Below, piece after piece: positions 30,510-37,591 of a DNA stretch of 37,591 nucleotides. The translations under genes were made by a program, and so were the position numbers. The stretch lies in assembly GCA_031275955.1 (NCBI GenBank), contig JAISNZ010000095.1, forward strand, positions 1-37,591, given 5' to 3'. The notes under the pieces were generated by a model. It did not search any database. It was not told where the DNA came from and was given only the letters and a program-made list of their open reading frames with translations. Each line of letters begins with the position of its first letter. Position 1 is the first letter of the stretch. Source of the DNA: Desulfovibrio sp. GTDB lineage: Bacteria > Desulfobacterota > Desulfovibrionia > Desulfovibrionales > Desulfovibrionaceae.

Positions 30510-31532
30510 TTATTTGTCCTCTTCCCGTCCCAGAACAACGGAGACCTCCGCCGGTTCCACACTCAGCAGAAGGGCTCCGGGGGGCAAAGAAACCTCCACC
30601 GGCAGGACATAGGCCCCCGGAACAAATTTCGGCAGGAGGACGAAAGCTCGGATTTCCTTGCTGTCAGCCGCGGCAGCGGCCAGCCCCTCGGGAATGGCCG
30701 TCTGGATCCGGACCGTGGCGGGCCGGAGGGAAAAGGCGAAGGAAACAGGGGGCTGTACCTGGACAGGACGGCTCAGCCGGACCTCTTTCCGCTTCCAGTC
30801 CACGCTCACCACGGCGTCCACCGAGGCCGGCTCGGCCTCCATGCCGGCCGGCAGAGGCAGAGGGGCCCGCAAATCCCGCGCGCCAGGTTCCGTAACGCTG
30901 CCCAGGGGCAGGGGCACGACAATCTCCTCTATCTTCTCCATCTCCCGGGGCGGACCGCGCAGAATCACCTTTTCCGGTATCAGCAGAGCCTCGGCCTCCA
31001 GACCCTTGGGCAAGACCCCCCGGATATCCGGTTTGAGAGGAATTTCCCTGGTCTGCACGATCTCCGCCCGCAGGATGATTTCAGGCGGGGTGACCTCAAT
31101 GACCTTGAGTCCGCCGAAGAGTCCTGTCCGGGCAATAGCGATGGGCAGGGAGTTCTCTCCCGGCTCCAGGGAAGAAAGATCCATGGTAAAGACGTAGTCG
31201 CGGCCGCTCATGGCCCGCACCTGCCCGGCCGGTCCGCTGATGCGCACGGAAACCCTGTTGATCAGGCTGGGTCCCCGGATCAGCAGATCCTTGGGGATGC
31301 CTTTGTATTCCAGGCGCACATCCACCAGGGATTCCACGTTTTCCGTACCGCTGATGGCGAACCAGAGGGTCGCCGCCATGGCAAAGGCGAGGAAAAACTC
31401 CTTCCAGCGCACCCTCCCAAAAAGAGCGCGGATCCCTGCCTTCCCGTCCTTGCCCGCAAAAGAGGACAGGGCGGTCTCCTTCCCCGCCGCTCCGCGCAAA
31501 AGAGAGAGAAGTTTAGTCCAGTACCGGCTCAT
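30510..31532 (-). CDS. cdaR: YbbR-domain membrane protein, regulator of CdaA
   Basis: The 340-aa protein has one N-terminal transmembrane helix (about 45-62, FFLAFAMAATLWFAI), then repeated YbbR beta-rich domains outside the membrane (DVRLEYKGIPKDLLI, RVSGPAGQVRAM-like, FTMDLSSLEPGENSLPIAI, VTPPEIIL). CdaR proteins bind and modulate the diadenylate cyclase CdaA. Its ATG overlaps the cdaA stop as ATGA, so they are translationally coupled. Its role in c-di-AMP control here is inferred from the neighbour. Confidence 0.9.
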   Translation of the reverse strand: MSRYWTKLLSLLRGAAGKETALSSFAGKDGKAGIRALFGRVRWKEFFLAFAMAATLWFAISGTENVESLVDVRLEYKGIPKDLLIRGPSLINRVSVRISGPAGQVRAMSGRDYVFTMDLSSLEPGENSLPIAIARTGLFGGLKVIEVTPPEIILRAEIVQTREIPLKPDIRGVLPKGLEAEALLIPEKVILRGPPREMEKIEEIVVPLPLGSVTEPGARDLRAPLPLPAGMEAEPASVDAVVSVDWKRKEVRLSRPVQVQPPVSFAFSLRPATVRIQTAIPEGLAAAAADSKEIRAFVLLPKFVPGAYVLPVEVSLPPGALLLSVEPAEVSVVLGREEDK

Positions 31533-32296
31533 GTCCTTTTCTCCAGGGCGGAGGCCAGGACTCGCGGCAATCTGTCGGCATCCAGGGCGCCGCTTAATTT
31601 GCCGCCCAGAGCGACAGCGGCCACGCCCCGCTCTTCGGAAACCACCACCACCACGGCGTCGCTTTCCTCGGTAATCCCCAGAGCCGCCCTGTGCCTGGTG
31701 CCGTAATCCCTCTCGGCCACCGCGGAGGACAGGGGCAGGATGCAGCCCGCCGCCACCAGCCGCAGGCCCCGGATCAGGGCGGCTCCGTCATGCAGGGGAC
31801 TGTTGGGCCAGAAAAGGGCAATCAGAAGCTCCCGGGAAAGTACGGCGTCCAGGACAACCCCCCGATCCGTGGTGTCCCGCAGGGCCACGTTGCGCTCCAG
31901 AACGATAAGGGCGCCGATCCTGCGCTGGGCCAGATACAGGGCGGCCTCGCTGACAATAGCGCTGACCGGGTTCAGGTCCTTTTTTCGGAACCGGGACAAA
32001 AAGCCCCATTGCCGGGAGCCGATGCTGGTCAGGGCCTGGCGGATGTCGCGCTGAAAGACGATCACCACGGTGAGGAAAAGCGAAGCGAGAACATTTTCCA
32101 GGAGCAGGTTCAGGGTGACAAGGCCGATCCGGGTGGACAGAAAATAGAGGACAATGATCAGGAGCAGGCCGTAGATGGCGGAAACGGCCCTCGTCTGCTT
32201 GACCATCAGGATCAGGTGGTAAAAGATCAGGGTCACCAGGGAGATATCCAGGATATCCCGCCAGCCGATGGAAAGAGAGGTCAAGGGAAAAGCCAT
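31529..32296 (-). CDS. cdaA: Diadenylate cyclase
   Basis: The 255-aa enzyme makes c-di-AMP from two ATP. Three transmembrane helices (about 15-32, 41-58 and 66-82) precede the DisA_N catalytic domain with both signature motifs intact: Asp170-Gly-Ala (NSPLHDGAALI) and Arg201-His-Arg (YGTRHRAALG). The start at 32296 gives the standard CdaA N terminus; the frame stays open upstream only because it overlaps folP. It begins 16 bp after the folP stop. c-di-AMP usually controls K+ and osmolyte balance and wall integrity. Confidence 0.94.
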   Translation of the reverse strand: MAFPLTSLSIGWRDILDISLVTLIFYHLILMVKQTRAVSAIYGLLLIIVLYFLSTRIGLVTLNLLLENVLASLFLTVVIVFQRDIRQALTSIGSRQWGFLSRFRKKDLNPVSAIVSEAALYLAQRRIGALIVLERNVALRDTTDRGVVLDAVLSRELLIALFWPNSPLHDGAALIRGLRLVAAGCILPLSSAVAERDYGTRHRAALGITEESDAVVVVVSEERGVAAVALGGKLSGALDADRLPRVLASALEKRT

Positions 32297-32312
32297 GCCG
32301 CCCACCCGCGGA

Positions 32313-33284
32313 TCAGGAAATGTTTCCGGGGACGCTCCCGGCCGGGGACGTCCCGGGGGGAGGCGGAAAATCCAGAAGAGCGGACAGGGCGAGAGTGGCC
32401 CGGGCCGCGCGCGCGTCATGCACCCGGTGCACAGCCACCCCTTTGCGGGCCAGAAAGGCGGTTGCCACCTGGGTATGCAGGTCGCGTTCCCCGGTTGCAT
32501 AGCCCGTGATCGCGCCGAGGAAGGATTTGCGGGAGATGCCGAGGCAGAGCGGGCGGCCGAAGGCGGCCAGACGGTCAATGTCCCTCAGGATGCGCAGGGA
32601 ATGTTCCGGGGTCTTGCCGAATCCGATGCAGGGGTCCAGGCAGAGCCGCGTTTCCGGAAGCCCGGCCCGGACCAGAGTTTCCAGGCGTTCTCCGAAATAG
32701 CGCGCCAGGTCTTCCAGAACATCGTCATAGCGGGCCTTCTCCCGCATGTCCGCCGGCCGCGCGGGACTGTGTCCCAGGATACAGGCCGGCGCATAGTGGA
32801 CAAGAACCTCCAGAAGGGCGGGATCAAAGGTGCAGCCGGAGACATCGTTGATGATGTCCGCCCCCCGTTCCAGGGCCAGGACCGCGGTCTCGGCCCGAAA
32901 GGTGTCCACGGAGACCAGAAAGGGCACGGTCCGCTCCTGTCCGTCCGGGGCAAGGAGGGACAGGCCTGAAGGACGCTCTTCGGCGGAGCGGTCGCGCAGG
33001 GCCACGACGCGGTTCAGGACAGGGCGCAGGCGGCGCGCCTCCTCGTCCGGGCCGATGTCCGCGGCGCCCGGGCGGGTGGATTCCGCGCCCAGATCGAGAA
33101 TCCGGGCGCCCTCGTCCGCCAGCCGGCGGACCTGCTCCAGAGCCGCTTCCGGTTTGAGAAACCGGCCGCCGTCGGAAAAGGAATCCGGGGTGAGGTTGAC
33201 AATGCCGGCAATCAGGAAGGGGACAGGCGCAAGCGTCCTGTCCCCCCGGAAAGTCCATGGCGCTGTCGCAAAGGGAGACTCCAT
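32313..33284 (-). CDS. folP: Dihydropteroate synthase
   Basis: The 323-aa enzyme joins p-aminobenzoate to dihydropterin pyrophosphate in folate synthesis. The family motifs are GIVNLTPDSFSDGG, ILDLGAESTRPGA, VSVDTFRAETA, INDVSGCTFDPALL, LCLDPCIGFGKTPEHSL and GISRKSFLG, with RVHDARAA at the end. It is slightly longer than the usual 280 residues because of N- and C-terminal extensions and an insert near residues 100-115. The start overlaps the ftsH stop by one base (TGATG). Confidence 0.95.
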   Translation of the reverse strand: MESPFATAPWTFRGDRTLAPVPFLIAGIVNLTPDSFSDGGRFLKPEAALEQVRRLADEGARILDLGAESTRPGAADIGPDEEARRLRPVLNRVVALRDRSAEERPSGLSLLAPDGQERTVPFLVSVDTFRAETAVLALERGADIINDVSGCTFDPALLEVLVHYAPACILGHSPARPADMREKARYDDVLEDLARYFGERLETLVRAGLPETRLCLDPCIGFGKTPEHSLRILRDIDRLAAFGRPLCLGISRKSFLGAITGYATGERDLHTQVATAFLARKGVAVHRVHDARAARATLALSALLDFPPPPGTSPAGSVPGNIS

Positions 33285-35449
33285 CAGGAATCCGCCTTGG
33301 GCCTATCCGGTTTTTCCTCTGTTTCGGGCCTCTCCCCGGTTTCTTGCGGGGTCTTTGGGGCGGAATCCGCCTGCCTGGCCGCGCGGGAAAGGGCCGCTCC
33401 CAAAGGAGAGCGGGCCGCCGGAGCCTGGGGCGGGGCCGCGTCGCCGGGCTGCCGGGCCTGAAGATCCGCGGGGGGAGAATCCCCCTGCGGAGCGGGAGCC
33501 GGGGAAGATTTTTTCGGGACGCGCTCAGGGGAGTCCGCCGCCGCTCCGCCGCCGTTCGCGGAAGCTGAGGAACCGCCCGCTCCGCCGCCCTTGCCCCTGG
33601 CTTCCGCCGCGGCGTGGCGGCGCTCCTCCACCCGGCGGGATTCCTCCTCGCCCAGGGGCGGCAGGGATTCTCCCTTCATGATCAGGTCCACTTCCTCGCC
33701 GGAAAGGGTCTCGCGGTCCAGAAGGGCCCCGGCCATCCGGTGCAGAAGATCGATATTGTCGCGCAGCAGGGAAAGGGCCGTCTTCATGGATGTGTCGATA
33801 ATCCGCTTGACTTCCGCATCCACCAGTTGCGCGGTGGCCTCGCTGTGATCCCGGTTGGTGACCCATTCGCGGCCGATAAAGACCTCCTGGCTCTGGTCGC
33901 CGATGGCCATGGGGCCCACCGCCTCGCTCATGCCCAGTTGGCAGACCATGGCCCTGGCCATCTTGGTGGCCCGTTTGATGTCGTCGGAAGCGCCGGTGGT
34001 ATAGCGATCAAAGATCACCAGTTCCGCCGCCCTGCCGCCAAGAAGAATCGCGATCCGGTTCTCCAGCTCGGTGCGGCTGCTGCTGTAGCGGTCTTCCTCC
34101 GGCAGGGACATGGTCACGCCCAGGGCGCGGCCGCGCGGAATGATGGACACCTTGTGGATGGGGTCCGTCTCCGGCAGGATTTTGGTGATAATGGCATGCC
34201 CGGACTCATGGTAGGCGGTGTTTTTCAGCTCTTCAGGCGACTGCACCATGGTGCGCCGCTCCTTGCCCATGAGCAGCTTGTCCTTGGCGTTCTCAAAATC
34301 CCGCATGTTCAGGAGATCCTTGTTCTCCTTGGCGGCAAGCAGGGCAGCCTCGTTGACCAGGTTTTCCAGATCCGCCCCGGAAAATCCCGGCGTTCCCTTG
34401 GCCAGGACTTCCAGGTTCACGTCCTTGGCCAGGGGGGTGCGCTTGGCATGGACTTCCAGGATCTGCCTCCGCCCCCGGACATCAGGCGGCGGCACCACCA
34501 CCTGGCGGTCAAAACGGCCGGGGCGCAGCAGGGCCGGGTCCAGGACATCAGGACGGTTGGTGGCGGCAATCAGAATAACCCCTTCGTTGCCTTCAAAGCC
34601 GTCCATCTCCACCAGCAGCTGGTTCAGGGTCTGCTCCCGCTCGTCATGGCCGCCGCCCAGTCCAGCCCCGCGCTGCCGCCCCACGGCGTCGATTTCATCA
34701 ATGAAAATCAGGCAGGGAGCGTTTTTCTTTCCCTGGGCGAAAAGGTCGCGCACGCGGGAAGCGCCTACGCCCACAAACATCTCCACAAAATCGGAACCGG
34801 AGATGGAAAAGAAGGGCACCCCGGCCTCTCCGGCCACGGCCTTGGCCAGAAGGGTCTTTCCCGTTCCCGGCGGCCCCACCAGCAGGACTCCCTTGGGGAT
34901 GCGCCCTCCCAGCCGGGTGAATTTCTTGGGATTGGAAAGAAAGTCCACGACCTCGGCCAGTTCCTCCTTGGCTTCGTCCACGCCGGCCACATTGTCAAAG
35001 GTTATCTTGGCCGACTCCTGGGAAATCAGACGGGCGCGGGAGCGCCCGAAGGACATGGTCTTGCCTCCGCCCCCCTGCATCTGGCGCATGAAAAAAATCC
35101 AGACCCCGATGAGCAAAAGCATGGGCGCCCAGGAGGTCAGAAAAATGATGTACCAGGGCGAATCGTCCGGCGGGCTGGCCTTGATGGTGACCCCCTGCTC
35201 CAGAAGGCGTTCCACCAGTTTTCCATCCCAGGGAGGGGCGTAACTGGCGAAGGAAACCCCGTTCTTCAGCCTTCCCATCAGCTTCTGCCCCTGGATGGTG
35301 ACTTCCTGCACCTCCTGGCTGCCGACGCGCTGGAGAAATTCCGAATAGCTCATCTCCGGCGAACGGCTGGGCTGCTGATAAAACATGTTGAAGATCACAA
35401 GCATGCACAGGGCGCTGATGACCCAGATAAAAAGGTTGCGCTGGTTCAA
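33284..35449 (-). CDS. ftsH: ATP-dependent zinc metalloprotease FtsH
   Basis: The 721-aa membrane protease degrades misfolded and regulatory proteins. From the chosen start there are two transmembrane helices (about 5-22 and 98-121) and an AAA+ domain with Walker A GPPGTGKT (about 192-199), Walker B FIDEID (about 249) and the SRH. The M41 zinc site follows at HESGH (414-418). A Gly/Ala/Pro-rich tail of about 110 residues ends the protein. I choose TTG at 35449: GGAGG lies five bases upstream and the protein then begins [11 protein letters not shown] as in other FtsH proteins. The ATG at 35515 would add 22 polar residues and has only a weak ribosome site. Confidence 0.95.
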   Translation of the reverse strand: MNQRNLFIWVISALCMLVIFNMFYQQPSRSPEMSYSEFLQRVGSQEVQEVTIQGQKLMGRLKNGVSFASYAPPWDGKLVERLLEQGVTIKASPPDDSPWYIIFLTSWAPMLLLIGVWIFFMRQMQGGGGKTMSFGRSRARLISQESAKITFDNVAGVDEAKEELAEVVDFLSNPKKFTRLGGRIPKGVLLVGPPGTGKTLLAKAVAGEAGVPFFSISGSDFVEMFVGVGASRVRDLFAQGKKNAPCLIFIDEIDAVGRQRGAGLGGGHDEREQTLNQLLVEMDGFEGNEGVILIAATNRPDVLDPALLRPGRFDRQVVVPPPDVRGRRQILEVHAKRTPLAKDVNLEVLAKGTPGFSGADLENLVNEAALLAAKENKDLLNMRDFENAKDKLLMGKERRTMVQSPEELKNTAYHESGHAIITKILPETDPIHKVSIIPRGRALGVTMSLPEEDRYSSSRTELENRIAILLGGRAAELVIFDRYTTGASDDIKRATKMARAMVCQLGMSEAVGPMAIGDQSQEVFIGREWVTNRDHSEATAQLVDAEVKRIIDTSMKTALSLLRDNIDLLHRMAGALLDRETLSGEEVDLIMKGESLPPLGEEESRRVEERRHAAAEARGKGGGAGGSSASANGGGAAADSPERVPKKSSPAPAPQGDSPPADLQARQPGDAAPPQAPAARSPLGAALSRAARQADSAPKTPQETGERPETEEKPDRPKADS

Positions 35450-35521
35450 ATTTTCCTCCGCTGAGGCGTCAGCGCCCCGCGCGACGCCCTTTTCCTGTTT
35501 GGGCAAAGGTATCATGGCTTT

Positions 35522-35537
35522 CGTGTGTTGTCACACG
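35522..35537 (-). other. Hairpin in the ftsH leader
   Basis: CGTGTG (35522-35527) and CACACG (35532-35537) pair around TTGT, within the roughly 150-nt untranslated leader predicted between the promoter and the TTG start. It precedes the unused upstream ATG (35515). Confidence 0.5.
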
Positions 35538-35607
35538 GAGATCGGAGCGGACAAAGGATGCGCCGGGGGACCCCCCAGGGAACCGAGCCGTGCGGCACAG
35601 CGGAGGT

Positions 35608-35636
35608 ATTGTGGGGCCAGACGGCGCGCTTGTCAA
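35608..35636 (-). promoter_or_regulatory. Sigma-70 promoter of the ftsH operon
   Basis: On the minus strand a perfect TTGACA (35631-35636) and CACAAT (35608-35613) are exactly 17 bp apart. Transcription would start near 35600, giving a leader of about 150 nt. It would drive ftsH-folP-cdaA-cdaR-glmM. Confidence 0.8.
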
Positions 35637-35670
35637 TGCCGCTTTTCGGTCACATGCCGCTTTTCGGTCA
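35636..35670. repeat. 17-bp direct repeats abutting the ftsH -35 box
   Basis: ATGCCGCTTTTCGGTCA occurs at 35636-35652 and again at 35654-35670, one base apart, giving an 18-bp period. The first copy shares one base with the -35 hexamer, so the pair covers about -36 to -70. Confidence 0.92.
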
Positions 35671-35697
35671 TCCTGCGCCGGCCGGAAGGCAGGGGCG

Positions 35698-37591
35698 TCA
35701 TTGCGTTTTGCCGCTCTCCCCCGGGGAGATCAGGCTGTTCAGGGCGCGGGCCGGCAATTCAAGAATGCCGCGCACCAGGCCAAAGACCGTGCTGCCCGCG
35801 GCCTGGGCGGTGTCGACAACCATGTGCGCGCCCCGCAGATACATGGAAGGGGAATCCAGACTGCCGTAAAAGCGCACCGGCACGGTAGGCACCTTGGCAA
35901 TGGTCACGTTGAGGTGGAGGTCCAGGGCGCGGCGGCCGAGATCCACCCAGCCGTCGCCGCTCATGTCCACCATCATGCCGCGGAGAACAAAATTGTCCGC
36001 CTTCAAAACGCCCTTGTCCATGGCCCCGCTGACGGAGGCGTGGGCAAAGGTGTTGCGCAGGCCGGCGGTTTCGCTGCCCAGAAAGGCGGGATAGACCCCG
36101 TCGGCGATTTTCAGGCTCCAGATGCCGGACAGGCCCGCATAGAGATCCGCGTCGCTGCGCATGGCCCCGGAGAGGTCGAAAAGGATATCCGCCGTGCCTC
36201 CGTAAGCATCCGCGCCGGTACTGTCCTGAATGACCCTGCCAAGGGCGATGCCGCGCATTTCGCCAAGGAGCTTGGAGAGGTACAGTTGCGAGCGCTCCGG
36301 CACAAAGCTGCCCTGGGCCAGGAGGGTGGAAACGCCGCCGTAAAAATCCGCGGTCTCGATCTGGAGGGAAAAACGTCCCCGCTGGAGGGCGGCCACAGTC
36401 CGGGAGTCGGCAAGATTCAGGCCGTGAAATTTGGCGGCCTTGGTGCTCAGCTCGGCTTCAAGGGAGAGGCCGCCGAGGAAGGAAAGATTCCAGGGCTCCG
36501 GAGAAGGAGGCTTGGCACGCTCCTCCGGAGTGGCGGGAGGGAAAAAGGTATCCAGGTTAAGCCGCCTGGAGGAGAGACGGAAAACCCAATGCGATCCCCC
36601 GGCCGCTTGCGCGGCCTTTTCCCGCGGCCCCTGTTGGCCCCCGCTGACGACAATTTCCCCCTCCAGGGGGTCCCCGTCCACCTGGAGGGCGAGATCGGCA
36701 AAGGTGACCCTGCCCCCGCTTCCGGTCACCCGGGCGGTCCCGGTCAGGGTGGCCGGCATCCGCACTCCTCCCGAGGGGAGAAGATTCCAGGCTTTGAGCA
36801 GAACGCGCGGAGCCAGCTTGAAATTGAGCGGGGCCGTGACCGTCACGCCGTCGCCCGCGGCCTCCACCCGGACCTGTCCGCCCACAAAGCCGCCAAGACC
36901 CTCAAAGGCCGTCTGATCCAGGGTCACAACATCCTGAAAAAGATTCCAGTCCAGAAGCGCGTTCATTTTTCCGGTCAACGGCACCCGTTCCGACCCCAGG
37001 GGCACGATGAGCGAACCCGTGAGGGCAAGGGCGCCGGAAACGCGTTCCACGCCCTGGCGCCCGCGATTCGTCTCCACAAACCCTCCGGGTCTGGGCGGCC
37101 AGGCCAGGACGCCGCTGAAAAGGCCCTCCAGGGCGTCCTGGCCCTCGGGGAACCAGGAAGTCCGGATCTTTGCCAGGGAGATATTCCAGTCCCCGGAAAG
37201 GGTGATGCCGTCCTCGCGCACGGAGTGCAGGAGCCCCTGTCCCTTTACCCGCGCCTGGGGAAAGTCGAGCCACCAGGGGTCCGCCTTCCGGCCGCCGATG
37301 ATTTTCAGGGGGGAAACCTCGGCATCCGCGGCCAGATGCCAATCATCCGCCCAATGCCCTTCCTCGTCCACCCGGATATCCAGGGCGAGGGAGCCGCTGA
37401 CCCTGCCCTGCACCCGGACGGAGTTTCCCTGGTTTTCCGGCAGATCCTCCAGCCCAATCCCCTGCAGGACATAGCGCATCCGCACCTGGCGGCGGGTGAT
37501 GTCCAGATGCCCCTCCAGCTCCCCCCCGAGGATCTTCCGCTCGGAAAAGGCTACTCTGGTGACGTTTCCTTCCCTGGGATGGACCCGCACC
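35698..37591 (-). CDS. AsmA-like C-terminal domain protein, partial (5' end missing)
   Basis: The visible 630 residues are the C-terminal part of a large, beta-strand-rich protein of the AsmA/YhdP/TamB superfamily of envelope proteins thought to help move phospholipids to the outer membrane. The segment LSFLGGLSLEAELSTKAAKFHGL, the SGAMDKGVLKADNFVLRG motif, and VDLGRRALDLHLNVTIAKVPTVPVRFYGSLDSPSMYLRGAHM (quoted as adjoining blocks) are typical of AsmA C-terminal repeats. The end (GSTVFGLVRGILELPARALNSLI) resembles YhdP-type proteins. The gene runs off the window edge, so the N-terminal membrane anchor is not seen. It lies directly upstream of the ftsH promoter, on the same strand. Confidence 0.85.
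   Translation of the reverse strand, partial: VRVHPREGNVTRVAFSERKILGGELEGHLDITRRQVRMRYVLQGIGLEDLPENQGNSVRVQGRVSGSLALDIRVDEEGHWADDWHLAADAEVSPLKIIGGRKADPWWLDFPQARVKGQGLLHSVREDGITLSGDWNISLAKIRTSWFPEGQDALEGLFSGVLAWPPRPGGFVETNRGRQGVERVSGALALTGSLIVPLGSERVPLTGKMNALLDWNLFQDVVTLDQTAFEGLGGFVGGQVRVEAAGDGVTVTAPLNFKLAPRVLLKAWNLLPSGGVRMPATLTGTARVTGSGGRVTFADLALQVDGDPLEGEIVVSGGQQGPREKAAQAAGGSHWVFRLSSRRLNLDTFFPPATPEERAKPPSPEPWNLSFLGGLSLEAELSTKAAKFHGLNLADSRTVAALQRGRFSLQIETADFYGGVSTLLAQGSFVPERSQLYLSKLLGEMRGIALGRVIQDSTGADAYGGTADILFDLSGAMRSDADLYAGLSGIWSLKIADGVYPAFLGSETAGLRNTFAHASVSGAMDKGVLKADNFVLRGMMVDMSGDGWVDLGRRALDLHLNVTIAKVPTVPVRFYGSLDSPSMYLRGAHMVVDTAQAAGSTVFGLVRGILELPARALNSLISPGESGKTQ

Noticed and set aside
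1-37591. tRNA, rRNA or riboswitch genes
   Set aside because: I saw no T-loop (GGTTCGAATCC-like) with matching stems, no rRNA segments and no known riboswitch core in the intergenic regions; a covariance search was not possible.

Overview
The window is a G+C-rich bacterial contig, most likely from a sulfate- or sulfite-reducing member of the Desulfovibrionaceae (Desulfovibrio/Bilophila-like). I infer this from the gene set and order: ftsH-folP-cdaA-cdaR-glmM with galU nearby, iorAB indolepyruvate oxidoreductase, a vWA-OmpA protein, and a DctPQM TRAP system next to a sigma-54 regulator. The first 24 bases are an Illumina TruSeq adapter remnant, so the left edge is a contig end and not native sequence. 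The right edge cuts an AsmA-like gene.

Layout. 25-176: 3' end of a glycogen branching enzyme gene (+). 292-3194: M18 aminopeptidase and asnS (both -). 3237-6130: an accessory patch with a VapBC-type toxin-antitoxin pair (-), three short hairpins in a row, a less G+C-rich secreted beta-propeller-like gene (+) flanked by a 16-bp direct repeat, and relict-looking DNA. 6131-11068: tag, a flavin reductase, two envelope or secreted proteins with a clear bidirectional terminator between them, a dihydrolipoamide dehydrogenase and a stand-alone receiver protein (all -). 11249-14449: cpoB, dprA and a tyrosine recombinase (+). 14578-17717: a TPR membrane protein and iorA-iorB as one unit (-). 17885-21041: nadD (+), a DEDDy exonuclease (-), a TPR protein and an NADPH-FMN reductase (+). 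21042-35449: galU and the ftsH-folP-cdaA-cdaR-glmM operon (all -), separated by a catabolic island. 35698-37591: AsmA-like protein (-).

The most interesting unit is the island between galU and glmM, about 22.2-29.1 kb. It holds a TRAP transporter (dctP, dctQ, dctM) and two paralogous isocitrate lyase/PEP mutase-family C-C lyases, both with the KRCGH catalytic motif. A convergent PrpR-type sigma-54 activator lies beside them. Upstream of dctP there is an exact -24/-12 promoter (TGGCATGCCTTTTGCT) preceded by repeated TGAAAC half-sites, so the module reads as a self-contained regulon: import, cleave, regulate. The probable substrate is a 2-alkylmalate or methylisocitrate-like acid cleaved to pyruvate (or another 2-oxoacid) plus a carboxylate. 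The substrate itself cannot be read from sequence. From memory, galU directly follows glmM in relatives, so the module looks inserted into a conserved cell-envelope and c-di-AMP operon.

Smaller signals include three perfect 17-18 bp tandem duplications in intergenic DNA, one abutting the -35 box of a strong ftsH promoter. There is also a cluster of related palindromes upstream of galU, a TTG start for ftsH, and an IorA whose C-terminal cluster motifs keep only five of the eight usual cysteines.
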